From: Pseudomonadales bacterium | Lineage (GTDB): Bacteria; Pseudomonadota; Gammaproteobacteria; Pseudomonadales; Pseudohongiellaceae | Assembly: GCA_012103535.1 (NCBI GenBank) | Contig: WLWQ01000001.1 | Span: forward strand, 186,001 to 250,000 | Direction: 5' to 3' | DNA length: 64,000 bases | Part shown: one piece after another, positions 47,619-57,025 of the stretch | How positions within the stretch are numbered: the stretch's first letter is position 1 | Layout: the number at the start of each line of letters is the position of its first letter | Made by a program: the position numbers and the translations under genes | Notes under the pieces: generated by a model | Database searches by the model: none | What the model saw: the letters and a program-made list of their open reading frames with translations, nothing else | Told to the model about the DNA's origin: nothing

Positions 47619-48071
47619 ATGGATAAGGATGTACGAAACAAGTTCTGGGAATTACCTTTAGAGGAGCTAAGCACGAAAGAATGGGAATTACTGTGCGATG
47701 GTTGCGGGCGTTGCTGCCTTAAGAAGATTCAAGACGAAGAAACTGAAGAATTATTCTGGACTAGAATTGCCTGCCGATTTCTAGATGAAAGCAGTTGCCG
47801 CTGCACGAACTATTCGGAGCGCACGACCGTAGTTCCCACTTGTTTAAATGTAAAAGAAATGTACCAGGAAAACCTCAATTGGATGCCCGATACCTGTGCC
47901 TATCGTTTAAGAGCTGAAGACAAGCCATTGTATAGCTGGCATCCACTGTTGGCAGAGTCCAATGCCGCTATTGTTGAAGCAGGAGTGTCGGTATTGGGTA
48001 AAACGCTTTCAGAAGAGTTCGTTCATCCCTCCGGTTATCAAGAGCATGTTATCCGCTGGGTGGAATCTTAA
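47619..48071 (+). CDS. YcgN-type cysteine-cluster protein
   Basis: 150 residues. The cysteine cluster CDGCGRCCLKK near residue 30, CRFLDESSCRCTNYSER and VVPTCLNV define the UPF0260/YcgN family, probably metal- or Fe-S-binding. Function is not established. It follows rnd by 17 bases; the association of ycgN-like genes with rnd is common in gammaproteobacteria (ycgL-rnd-ycgN). Confidence 0.88.
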   Translation: MDKDVRNKFWELPLEELSTKEWELLCDGCGRCCLKKIQDEETEELFWTRIACRFLDESSCRCTNYSERTTVVPTCLNVKEMYQENLNWMPDTCAYRLRAEDKPLYSWHPLLAESNAAIVEAGVSVLGKTLSEEFVHPSGYQEHVIRWVES

Positions 48072-48074
48072 ATC

Positions 48075-48446
48075 ATGGATGCGGAAAGCAATTACTGGCT
48101 GATCTGGCTAATCTATTTGGCTGCTAGTGCAGGCTTCTACTGGGTATTCTGGTTGCTCACTCGCTTTCAGGTAGCGAAATGGAGCAGCTACTCGCTACGG
48201 GCAGTGGCTGCTGCAGTTATTTTGACTCCCTGGTATGCGAGTGCGCAGGGGGAGACTATGGCTCCGGCGCTTATGGTGATGACGCTGGATCTGATAACCA
48301 TTGGTACCGAAGCCGCAGCGCGCTCAGCAATTCCCCTTCTACTAGCCATTATTGCCGCAGAAATAGCAGCAACACTCTTTTATTTGATTCTGAAGCGTCA
48401 CAGAAAACTCAAAAAAAATCACAAAATACTGAATAAAAACAAATAA
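48075..48446 (+). CDS. Small inner-membrane protein of unknown function
   Basis: 123 residues with about three hydrophobic segments (LIWLIYLAASAGFYWVFWLL, then AVAAAVILTPWYA, then IPLLLAIIAAEIAATLFYLI) and a Lys-rich C-terminal tail, which suggests a cytoplasmic C-terminus. No family recognised. It starts 3 bases after the ycgN-like gene, so it is probably co-transcribed. Confidence 0.7.
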   Translation: MDAESNYWLIWLIYLAASAGFYWVFWLLTRFQVAKWSSYSLRAVAAAVILTPWYASAQGETMAPALMVMTLDLITIGTEAAARSAIPLLLAIIAAEIAATLFYLILKRHRKLKKNHKILNKNK

Positions 48447-48594
48447 ATAGAAGTTTTTTTTGAAGTATTTTTTCGAAATTGTAATCATTCCTCTCTTTCC
48501 CGGACGGCAATTTTCTGGTTGAATTTGCCTCACACTAAACTTTAAATTATTAATTGTTCATCAAAAACAATGGGTTAGCACCAAGAGGTTCATT

Positions 48595-49266
48595 ATGGGT
48601 TATTTCACTTCTTTGGTTTTTATTATGATAGTTGTTGGTGCTGCTGGCGGCGTCATCAACTATTACACGGTTTCAAACAAACCTTTAGGCGATTTCAGCC
48701 AGTTAGTAAGGTTTATATTCCTGGGGATCGGCGTCACCTTCCTCGTTCCCTTCGTGCTGAGCGTCTTTGGCAGCACCTTAATTGTCGCTAGCGAAGGAAA
48801 TCCGGCAAATCTACTCAATTACGTGGCGATTTGTCTGGCGGTAGCAATTATTCCCAGATTCTTTGTCACCAGTGTCTCGGATAATGTAATGGCGGAAGCC
48901 AAGCTCACCAGTGATAAGGTGGATTTATTGCAGTATCAGCTGCGACAGCTTCAAGAAGAACTCCTTCCTCTGATCGATACAGAAACTGAAGATGATTCTC
49001 TCGCTGAAGCGGGTGCCGTTAATGCGCCTAATCCGGACGAGCTTGATTCTACTTCTTCCAAAGTGCTTAAAACTTTGGGCTGTGGACGCTTTATTTACCG
49101 TTCACTCACTGGTTTGTGTCAGGAAGCGGACACCGACGAATCGACAATGGTCAAAACCTTAAGCTTTCTTACTTTAAAGTCATTAGCCGGAAAGGTTGGT
49201 GGTAGGAAAGGGGTGCGCTGGTATATCACTGAACGCGGTCGAAAGTTAATTGAAGTAAACGCTTAA
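48595..49266 (+). CDS. Membrane protein with C-terminal winged-helix-like region, possibly YEATS-associated-helix family
   Basis: 223 residues. Three hydrophobic segments lie in the first 100 residues (FTSLVFIMIVVGAAGG; FIFLGIGVTFLVPFVLSVFG; LLNYVAICLAVAIIP). A coiled-coil segment (KVDLLQYQLRQLQEELLPL), an acidic linker, and a C-terminal domain (residues about 150-223: SKVLKTLGCGRFIYRSLTGL, then VRWYITERGRKLIEV) that resembles a winged-helix DNA-binding fold follow. Bacterial membrane proteins with a YEATS-associated helix look similar, but I cannot confirm it. AAGAGG lies upstream. Function unknown. Confidence 0.65.
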   Translation: MGYFTSLVFIMIVVGAAGGVINYYTVSNKPLGDFSQLVRFIFLGIGVTFLVPFVLSVFGSTLIVASEGNPANLLNYVAICLAVAIIPRFFVTSVSDNVMAEAKLTSDKVDLLQYQLRQLQEELLPLIDTETEDDSLAEAGAVNAPNPDELDSTSSKVLKTLGCGRFIYRSLTGLCQEADTDESTMVKTLSFLTLKSLAGKVGGRKGVRWYITERGRKLIEVNA

Positions 49267-49288
49267 TGGTAAATTAAGACAAATGCGG

Positions 49289-49315
49289 AGCGGGTATTAC
49301 CCGCTTTGCTTTTGT
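49289..49315 (+). terminator. Rho-independent terminator
   Basis: AGCGGG, loop TATTA, CCCGCT then TTGCTTTT. It separates the membrane-protein gene from the MoxR gene. Confidence 0.75.
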
Positions 49316-49411
49316 CAGCTAATCCTGCCCTCTATCCCAGAGTTTTTCTGTATTAATACCCACCTGCGCCGTACAATACGCGCATTTTTTTGAACGTAGT
49401 GGAACAATTCA

Positions 49412-50254
49412 ATGAACTTTACCGGCACTGAAGAATACGTAGCCACCGACGAGCTGCAACTAGCGGTCAATGCAGCCATCCAGTTACAAAAACCACTGTT
49501 GATTAAGGGTGAGCCTGGCACTGGAAAAACCATGTTGGCTGAACAAATCGCCAAAGCATTGGATTTGCCACTAATTCAATGGCATATCAAATCCACCACC
49601 AAGGCTCAACAAGGACTGTATGAATACGATGCGGTGTCTCGATTAAGAGATTCCCAACTCGGTGAAGAAAAAGTTCACGACATTTCCAACTACATTATAC
49701 AAGGTAAGATTTGGCAGGCTTTTCATTCTGATGCGCAATCCGTACTGCTAATCGATGAGATCGATAAGGCGGACATCGAATTCCCTAATGATCTACTACT
49801 TGAATTAGACAAGATGGAATTCTTTGTTTACGAAACCAAGGAATTGATCAAAGCCAGAACTCGACCCATTGTCGTGATCACTAGTAACAATGAAAAAGAG
49901 CTACCTGACGCTTTCTTGCGACGCTGCTTTTTTCATTACATTGAATTTCCAGACACATTAACGATGGAAAAAATTGTTAACGTGCATTATCCAAATATTA
50001 AGAAAGACCTGGTAAGTCAGGCGATGGATGTTTTCTTTGATGTTCGAAAAATCCCTGGTCTAAAGAAAAAGCCTTCGACATCTGAATTGATCGATTGGCT
50101 GAAGCTGCTAATGGCCGATGACATTCCTACCGATATACTTAAGAATCATGAAGCGAAGAATGCTATTCCACCTCTTTATGGCGCTCTATTAAAGAACGAA
50201 CAAGATGTTCATTTGTTGGAGAAGCTAGCCTTTATGCATCGAGCCAAGCGTTAA
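49412..50254 (+). CDS. MoxR-family AAA+ ATPase
   Basis: 280 residues. Walker A is GEPGTGKTMLA and Walker B is SVLLIDEIDKAD; sensor 1 is VVITSNNEKELPDAFLRRCFF. MoxR ATPases act as chaperones that insert cofactors or activate partner complexes and are usually encoded beside VWA-domain proteins. Here the VWA gene overlaps its stop by one base (TAATG), so translation is coupled. The target complex is unknown; no CO dehydrogenase or methanol dehydrogenase genes are adjacent. Confidence 0.92.
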   Translation: MNFTGTEEYVATDELQLAVNAAIQLQKPLLIKGEPGTGKTMLAEQIAKALDLPLIQWHIKSTTKAQQGLYEYDAVSRLRDSQLGEEKVHDISNYIIQGKIWQAFHSDAQSVLLIDEIDKADIEFPNDLLLELDKMEFFVYETKELIKARTRPIVVITSNNEKELPDAFLRRCFFHYIEFPDTLTMEKIVNVHYPNIKKDLVSQAMDVFFDVRKIPGLKKKPSTSELIDWLKLLMADDIPTDILKNHEAKNAIPPLYGALLKNEQDVHLLEKLAFMHRAKR

Positions 50255-51432
50255 TGCTGATAAATTTTTTCATGACACTCAAGCAAGAACGACTACCTGT
50301 GTCGTTCACAGAGTTATTTACTCTACTTGAATGCCTGAAACAAAATGTGATCTTCGGCAATGTCGACGATTTTTATTACCTTTCTCGCCTCTGTTTCGTA
50401 AAAGACGAAAAAAACTTCGATAAGTTTGATCTAGCGTTCGCCAAATACTTTGAGAATTTTGAAGTGCTTGACGATCTTTCGCTTTATGAAATTCCGGATG
50501 AATGGCTGCGTAAACAATTGGAATCGATGCTAAGCGACGAGGAAAAAGCCAAGATCGAAGCATTAGGTGGACTTGATAAGCTCATGGAAGAGTTCAAAAA
50601 ACGTATGGAAGAGCAGCAGAAGCGCCACCAGGGCGGCAACAAGTGGATAGGTATCGGCGGCACTTCGCCCTTTGGAGCTTATGGATATAATCCTGAGGGA
50701 ATACGCATTGGCCAGGATGAAGGAAGAAACCAGCGAGCTGTGAAAGTATGGGATCGACGTAATTATCGAGATTTGGATGATTCCGTTGAAATAGGCACCC
50801 GCAACATAAAGCTGGCTTTACGGCGTCTGCGCAAGTTCGCCAGAACCGGTGCTGCAGAAGAGTTAGACATGGATGACACCATTTCTTCCACGGCAAGAAA
50901 TGCTGGCTTACTGGATATAAAAATGGTGCCTGAGCGCCATAACGCGGTAAAAGTTTTGCTTTTCTTTGATGTGGGTGGGTCAATGGATCCCCACGTAAAA
51001 CTGTGTGAAGAGTTGTTTTCAGCGGCCAGAAGCGAATTCAAACATCTCAAGTATTACTATTTTCATAATTTTCTTTACGAATCCGTTTGGACAAAGAGTC
51101 AACGGAGACATGCAGAAACGACTTCCACTTTTGAAATCATTAATAAGTATTCAAAAGATTACAAAGTAATTTTTGTCGGCGATGCCACCATGGCACCTTA
51201 CGAAGTTACTCATATAGGTGGGAGTATTGAACACTACAATGAAGAAGCTGGCGCTACCTGGATCAAGAAAGTCACTGATGCCTATGATCACATGATCTGG
51301 ATTAATCCAACTCCTAAAGATTATTGGGAGCACAGTTATTCGATAGAGGTGGTAAGGGAGCTAGTTGAAGACCGGATGTTTCCCCTAACAGTGAAAGGTC
51401 TTGAAGAAGCAATGACGGTACTAACTAAGTAA
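50254..51432 (+). CDS. VWA-domain protein, CoxE-like partner of MoxR
   Basis: 392 residues, soluble. The N-terminal half is helical and acidic, with a Glu/Lys-rich segment (about 90-125). The C-terminal von Willebrand A-like domain begins VLLFFDVGGSMDPHV; the MIDAS motif is the DVGGSM variant usual for this CoxE-like group, and DAT in VGDATMAPYE fits the last MIDAS position. It overlaps the MoxR gene by one base and is followed by an acyl-CoA ligase gene after 4 bases. Confidence 0.88.
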   Translation: MLINFFMTLKQERLPVSFTELFTLLECLKQNVIFGNVDDFYYLSRLCFVKDEKNFDKFDLAFAKYFENFEVLDDLSLYEIPDEWLRKQLESMLSDEEKAKIEALGGLDKLMEEFKKRMEEQQKRHQGGNKWIGIGGTSPFGAYGYNPEGIRIGQDEGRNQRAVKVWDRRNYRDLDDSVEIGTRNIKLALRRLRKFARTGAAEELDMDDTISSTARNAGLLDIKMVPERHNAVKVLLFFDVGGSMDPHVKLCEELFSAARSEFKHLKYYYFHNFLYESVWTKSQRRHAETTSTFEIINKYSKDYKVIFVGDATMAPYEVTHIGGSIEHYNEEAGATWIKKVTDAYDHMIWINPTPKDYWEHSYSIEVVRELVEDRMFPLTVKGLEEAMTVLTK

Positions 51433-51436
51433 TTCC

Positions 51437-53068
51437 ATGATAGAGCCATTAGCCAAAGGCCTTCGGCCAGAAAAATACAACTCGATAAATGAAGTAATCA
51501 ACTTTATGGTTGATGAGCATGCTTCGTTACCTGCGTTTAGTTGTTTTGGGCGAACTTTAAGTTTTAAAGAATTAGACGATCTAAGCAGTCGCTTTGCGAC
51601 TTATCTACAGCAGGAAACCGATTTGGAAGTGGGTGATCGAATAGCGATTCAATTGCCGAATCTACTTCAATTTCCAATTGTGTTTTATGGGGCAATTAAG
51701 GCAGGCCTGGTAGTAGTAAATACCAATCCTCTTTATACAGCCAATGAAATGGAGCATCAATTTAAGGACTCTGGGGTTAAAGCAATAGTTATTCTGGAAA
51801 GTTTTTGCGACAAACTAGAGCAGGTTTTAAGCAAGACTGCGATTTCCACGATTATCGTAGCCAGGCTCGGTGATCTTCAACCTGGATTGAAAAAGCATGT
51901 CTTAAACCTTGGCGCAAAATACCTGAAGAAAATGGTACCGGCATACAGTTTGTCAAATGCCATTCCGTTTATGAGAACGATAAGTGCGGCTGATCAATAC
52001 TCGGTTCCAACTAATAGTGGAGCAGGGGACGATGTTGCGCTTATTCTTTACACCGGTGGCACAACTGGTTTTGCTAAAGGGGCCATGCTTAGCCACAACA
52101 ATTTGATCGCCAATATGATGCAGTTGCGTGCTCGTTGCTTATTGGTAATTCGAGATAAAACTGAAAACATTGCTGCACCATTACCGCTTTACCACAGTTA
52201 CGCCTTTCTTCTTCACTGCCTGGCAATGCCATATGCGGGTAACCACAACATATTAGTCACCAATCCGCGTGATTTAGATTCGCTCTTCAAACTGTTAAAG
52301 AACACGAGGGTAAATGGTTTTGTCGGAATAAATACTCTCTACTTGGCAATGTTAAGACACAAAGAAATTGCCGCTGTTGATTTTAGTGATATGAAATTTT
52401 GCGGAGCAGGCGGTATGCCAATGTCTACCTCGGTGGCTGAGGAATGGGAGAATGTTACGGGTTGCGAAATCATTGAGGGCTATGGTCTAACTGAATGTTC
52501 GCCGGTGGTCTCTGTGAATATACCGGGCGAGGTAAAACTCGGCACCGTTGGCCCTTTAGTGCCGGAAACTGAAATGCGTGTTGTGGACGACTCTGGAGTC
52601 GATGTTCTGTTCGGTGAACGTGGAGAGCTTTGGATTAGAGGCCCTCAGGTAATGCTCGGTTACTGGCAGAAAGAAGACGCCAGCAAAGATACTATAACCG
52701 AAGACGGATGGTTAAAAACCGGCGATTATGTTGAGATCACTGAGGATGGCTGTATTACCATCGTCGATCGGAAAAAGGACATGATTCTTGTATCCGGATT
52801 TAATGTATTTCCAAACGAAGTTGAAGACTGGGTAAATCGGCATCCAGATGTACTTGAATGCGCAGCGATTGGTGTACCCAATGAACGAACTGGTGAAGCT
52901 ATTAAGCTTTTTGTAGTTCCCAAAGATAGTGAAGTATTGATTGAGGATCTTACCAGCCATTGTAAAGATGGATTAACGGCATACAAGATTCCTCGCGAAT
53001 TTTCCTTTGTTAAGGATTTGCCGAAATCTAATATTGGCAAAATTTTGCGTCGAGAGTTACGCGATTAA
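51437..53068 (+). CDS. fadD: Long-chain fatty-acid CoA ligase
   Basis: 543 residues. Activates fatty acids to acyl-CoA through acyl-AMP. The AMP-binding P-loop ILYTGGTTGFAKGAMLSH, GYGLTECSPVV and the C-terminal hinge GWLKTGDYVEITEDGCI with DRKKDMILVSGFNVFPNEVE are family signatures; the C-terminal lysine is in LPKSNIGKILRRELRD. The assignment to FadD is firm to family level, although chain-length preference is unknown. It closely follows the VWA gene and may share its transcript. Confidence 0.88.
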   Translation: MIEPLAKGLRPEKYNSINEVINFMVDEHASLPAFSCFGRTLSFKELDDLSSRFATYLQQETDLEVGDRIAIQLPNLLQFPIVFYGAIKAGLVVVNTNPLYTANEMEHQFKDSGVKAIVILESFCDKLEQVLSKTAISTIIVARLGDLQPGLKKHVLNLGAKYLKKMVPAYSLSNAIPFMRTISAADQYSVPTNSGAGDDVALILYTGGTTGFAKGAMLSHNNLIANMMQLRARCLLVIRDKTENIAAPLPLYHSYAFLLHCLAMPYAGNHNILVTNPRDLDSLFKLLKNTRVNGFVGINTLYLAMLRHKEIAAVDFSDMKFCGAGGMPMSTSVAEEWENVTGCEIIEGYGLTECSPVVSVNIPGEVKLGTVGPLVPETEMRVVDDSGVDVLFGERGELWIRGPQVMLGYWQKEDASKDTITEDGWLKTGDYVEITEDGCITIVDRKKDMILVSGFNVFPNEVEDWVNRHPDVLECAAIGVPNERTGEAIKLFVVPKDSEVLIEDLTSHCKDGLTAYKIPREFSFVKDLPKSNIGKILRRELRD

Positions 53069-53110
53069 AATAAACTCGAATCTCTATGCCTTTCGAACCG
53101 AGAACAGGCG

Positions 53111-56100
53111 GTGCTCAATTCCTTAAAACAAGAATTAGACCAATGTCAGCATGGCGACAAGTTTCGCCTTGCCAGAAAAATTCGCGAGCTTGAAAAAGCG
53201 CAATTACCTAAGTCAGAAAATCAATCTCGGGTTAAGAAAATTGCAGCAGAGATAAATGCGTCGAAAGCTGCATGTTCAAAACGGTCTGAATCGATCCCCC
53301 AGGAAATTCATTTTCCTGACGAATTACCTATCTCTGCAAAAACGGAAGAAATTGAACGATTACTTCTAAAACATCAGGTATTGGTTATTGCCGGAGACAC
53401 CGGTTCCGGAAAAACCACACAAATACCAAAAATTTGTTTAAAGGCGGGGCTGGGCCGGAAAGGTCTTATCGGTCATACACAACCACGAAGGTTGGCAGCC
53501 TTCTCGGTAGCGAATCGAATAGCGGAGGAACTAAATACTGAGCTAGGCCAGGGCGTTGGCTATCAGATACGCTTCAAAGAAACGATTTCAGATTCGAGCT
53601 ATTTGAAATTGATGACCGACGGAATACTTCTTGCTGAAATACAGAATGATAGATTTCTCAATAAATACGACATAATTATCATCGATGAAGCCCATGAAAG
53701 ATCTCTCAATATTGATTTTCTTCTTGGTTACCTAAAGCAGCTGCTAAAAAAACGCACCGAGCTCAAGTTGATTATTACTTCTGCCACGATCGACGTTGAA
53801 AAATTTGCGCGCCATTTTTCCGATGCGCCCATTGTGTCAGTTTCAGGAAGGACTTATCCGGTTGATGTCCTTTACCAACCGATTGGTGCAAGCAACGATG
53901 AGGTCGAGGATCAAGACCAAATCGACGGCATCATTCAAGCATTAAATACAATTGTCGAAGAAGATCAGCGCAAGAACTCTATCAGCGGCGATACCCTGGT
54001 TTTTCTCAGCAGCGAACGAGATATTCGAGAATCTGCAAAAGCTATAAGAAAGCGAAAATTTCCGCACACGGATGTGTTACCGCTTTACTCTCGTTTGCGG
54101 CAATCTGAGCAAGCGAAAATATTCACTCCCCATAAAGGGCGAAGAGTCGTACTCGCAACCAATGTTGCAGAAACATCAATAACAGTTCCTGGCATCAAAT
54201 ATGTCATCGATACCGGGGTCGCTCGAATTAGTCGTTACAGTATTCAAAGTAAAGTTCAAAGACTTCCTATCGAAGCGGTTTCTCAGGCGAGCGCGGATCA
54301 ACGCAAAGGAAGATGTGGGCGAATATCCGCTGGAATCTGTATAAGGCTGTATTCAGAACAAGACTATCATTCCCGCCCGAAATATACCGACCCGGAAATA
54401 AAACGAACAAATCTTGCTTCGGTAATATTGCAAATGCTCGCGCTCCGCTTAGGTGATGTTGAGCAATTCCCCTATCTAGAGCCACCAGAACGGAAAGCAA
54501 TCAATGATGGCTTCAAACTCCTGATCGAATTAAACGCGATCAACCAGCAACGCTCTTTAACAGCGACCGGGAGACAGATGGCAAAGTTACCGGTTGATCC
54601 AAAGCTTGCTCGGATGCTGGTAGTCGCAAACTCTCAGTCCTGTTTACGGGAACTTCTTATAATCGTGAGTGCACTTAGTATTCAAGATCCAAGGGAATTA
54701 TCCGGTGAAAACAGGCAGCAGGCGCAAGAACGCCTTGCCGTCTATTCCCACAGTGATTCAGATTTTCTTAGCCTGGTTCAGCTCTGGGAAGACTTCGAGT
54801 CAAAACGCCAATCATATTCTCAGAATCAATTGAAAAAGCATTGTAAAACCAGTTTCCTTTCATACATGCGCATGCGTGAATGGCGCGAAGTTCACCGTCA
54901 GTTGCTGGTAACTTGTCAACAGCTGGGTTATCGCCTGAATAGAGAAGCTGGAAGCTATGAAGCAATTCATAAATCCATTATTGCTGGCTCACTGAATCAA
55001 ATTGCCAGCAAATTTGATGCGCGAGTCTATTTAGGAACTCGCAACAGAAAATTTTCTATTTTCTCGTCTTCAGTAGTAGCAAAAGGAAAATCCAAATGGA
55101 TCGTCACGGGAGAATTGATTGAAACTTCCCAAACCTTTGCATCGATGGCCGCGAAAATTCAGCCGCAGTGGGTGGAGTCAATGGCGCTGCACCTGGTCAA
55201 GCGAGAATACTTTGATCCTCACTGGAGCAAGAAGACGCAAGCGGTAATGGCTTATGAAAAGGTGCAACTCTATGGCTTGACCATCATTGAAAAAACACTG
55301 GTAAATTATGCGGATTTCGATATTGATAAGGCGAGAAGCCTATTTATAAATGAAGGGCTAGTAGCAGGAGAATTGTCGAGCAATCTTAAATTCATCGGTG
55401 CAAATCAACAGTTTCTGGAGTCGCTGGCCAAAGAAGAAGAAAAAATTAGACGTCCGGATCTATATGTTGGCGAACGAGATATTGCAAAGTTTTATGAAGA
55501 AAGAATTCCAGAGGATATTTGTTCTACCCAAAAATTAGAATCCTGGATAGGCCATGCCAGCGAAGTAGAAAAGCAGGCTCTATTGATGACTCGGGAGAAA
55601 CTATTAAGCAATGAGTCGACTCACGACCGCATTGCTAGTTATCCTGACCACACTCCGGTATTAAAAAATCGCCTTAGCATAGATTATGTCTTTGATCCTG
55701 GCTCATCTCGCGATGGAGCGACCATTCAGATTCCGCAGAAGATTCTTAATCAGATTGAACAAGCTGACATCGACTGGGCGGTACCGGGAATTATCAGAGA
55801 AAAATGCGTTACTTTGCTTAAAGGCTTACCAAAATCCATTAGAAAGAAATTAATTCCTATCAGTGGATTGGTCGATGAAATCATACCGGGTATGTCTTCT
55901 TCTGATGGTGAGTTGGTGGCTTCGCTGATTTCACAAGTTGCACGCCACAAGAGCGTCAGGCTGTCAGCGACGGATTTTGCCGCGATTGAACTGCCTGGCC
56001 ATTTGCGAATCAAAATTGAAGTTACTGATGAGATAGGTAATGAAGTTGGCTTTGCTGAAGATCTAGCAAAGCTAAAAGCTGATTTGCTCTCGAGTGACTC

Positions 56101-56998
56101 GCAACAAGAAAAAGTTCAGCGCGATGACATACTTCATGAAATTCAGCAGCGCGGCTTAAAGGATTGGGATATAGACAATCTACCAACACAGGTTGAGATA
56201 GGGGAGGATCTGGTGCTGATCCGCTATCCGGCCTTTGTAGATTGTGAGGACTCAGTGGCTATTGAGCTTTTTGCCGACCAGGAAGAGGCTAATAGCTGGC
56301 ACCTGCAAGGCTTGATTCGTTTGTTTATGCTGCGCAGTGTCGCGCAACGTAATCTCCTGCGAAAGAGATTTGCGCAGTTTCTCAAAGACTATGCACTGTT
56401 GATTCCACCACATCTAAAGGAATCAGTGGATGACGCGACTTCGCAAGCCTACGTGGTAGCGTTCGACCTGGAAAATGTAAAGCCTAAGAATAAGCAGGAA
56501 TTTTCGAACCAGCTCAATCAAGGCAAATCCAAACTGCATAGTGCGGGTGAGAGGATTGCAGATATTCTCGCTCAAACACTAAAGACCAGATTTGAAATAT
56601 TGAAACAATTGAGTAACTACCAATCCAATGAACTTGACTATTTTGTGCGCGATGTTGAGCAACAATTAGGCAATTTAATGACAGAAAAATTATTTTCCGA
56701 TGCGAGTATTGAATGGTTGGAGCAGTATCCAAGATACTTGAATGCCATTGCGGCGCGCTTGGACAAAGCGCCGCACCTAGGTGAGAAAGATAAAGAGTTA
56801 ACCGAAGAGCTCGATAATTACTGGCGTAAATATGAGGATTTGATCCAACAACGTGAGATCAAGCGTACCCAGGAGATAATCCATTTCAGGTGGATGCTGG
56901 AGGAATACCGAGTGTCGCTGTTCGCGCAATCACTAGGCACTAAAATTCCGGTGTCCGTAAAGCGATTAGACAAACAACTCGAGCGCATCAAGAGCTAG
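53111..56998 (+). CDS. hrpA: ATP-dependent RNA helicase HrpA
   Basis: 1295 residues (E. coli 1300). A DEAH-box helicase that rescues stalled ribosomes. Motif I is GDTGSGKTTQ, motif II is IIDEAHERS, motif III is SATID, motif VI is QRKGRCGR. The C-terminal half holds the HA2 (winged helix) and OB domains and the HrpA-specific DUF3418 region. The start is GTG at 53111, giving MLNSLKQELDQC, where HrpA proteins begin. No frame interruptions seen. It stands 42 bases after fadD. Confidence 0.94.
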   Translation: MLNSLKQELDQCQHGDKFRLARKIRELEKAQLPKSENQSRVKKIAAEINASKAACSKRSESIPQEIHFPDELPISAKTEEIERLLLKHQVLVIAGDTGSGKTTQIPKICLKAGLGRKGLIGHTQPRRLAAFSVANRIAEELNTELGQGVGYQIRFKETISDSSYLKLMTDGILLAEIQNDRFLNKYDIIIIDEAHERSLNIDFLLGYLKQLLKKRTELKLIITSATIDVEKFARHFSDAPIVSVSGRTYPVDVLYQPIGASNDEVEDQDQIDGIIQALNTIVEEDQRKNSISGDTLVFLSSERDIRESAKAIRKRKFPHTDVLPLYSRLRQSEQAKIFTPHKGRRVVLATNVAETSITVPGIKYVIDTGVARISRYSIQSKVQRLPIEAVSQASADQRKGRCGRISAGICIRLYSEQDYHSRPKYTDPEIKRTNLASVILQMLALRLGDVEQFPYLEPPERKAINDGFKLLIELNAINQQRSLTATGRQMAKLPVDPKLARMLVVANSQSCLRELLIIVSALSIQDPRELSGENRQQAQERLAVYSHSDSDFLSLVQLWEDFESKRQSYSQNQLKKHCKTSFLSYMRMREWREVHRQLLVTCQQLGYRLNREAGSYEAIHKSIIAGSLNQIASKFDARVYLGTRNRKFSIFSSSVVAKGKSKWIVTGELIETSQTFASMAAKIQPQWVESMALHLVKREYFDPHWSKKTQAVMAYEKVQLYGLTIIEKTLVNYADFDIDKARSLFINEGLVAGELSSNLKFIGANQQFLESLAKEEEKIRRPDLYVGERDIAKFYEERIPEDICSTQKLESWIGHASEVEKQALLMTREKLLSNESTHDRIASYPDHTPVLKNRLSIDYVFDPGSSRDGATIQIPQKILNQIEQADIDWAVPGIIREKCVTLLKGLPKSIRKKLIPISGLVDEIIPGMSSSDGELVASLISQVARHKSVRLSATDFAAIELPGHLRIKIEVTDEIGNEVGFAEDLAKLKADLLSSDSQQEKVQRDDILHEIQQRGLKDWDIDNLPTQVEIGEDLVLIRYPAFVDCEDSVAIELFADQEEANSWHLQGLIRLFMLRSVAQRNLLRKRFAQFLKDYALLIPPHLKESVDDATSQAYVVAFDLENVKPKNKQEFSNQLNQGKSKLHSAGERIADILAQTLKTRFEILKQLSNYQSNELDYFVRDVEQQLGNLMTEKLFSDASIEWLEQYPRYLNAIAARLDKAPHLGEKDKELTEELDNYWRKYEDLIQQREIKRTQEIIHFRWMLEEYRVSLFAQSLGTKIPVSVKRLDKQLERIKS

Positions 56999-57025
56999 CT
57001 TACGCACAAGCAAGACCGTATCAGG

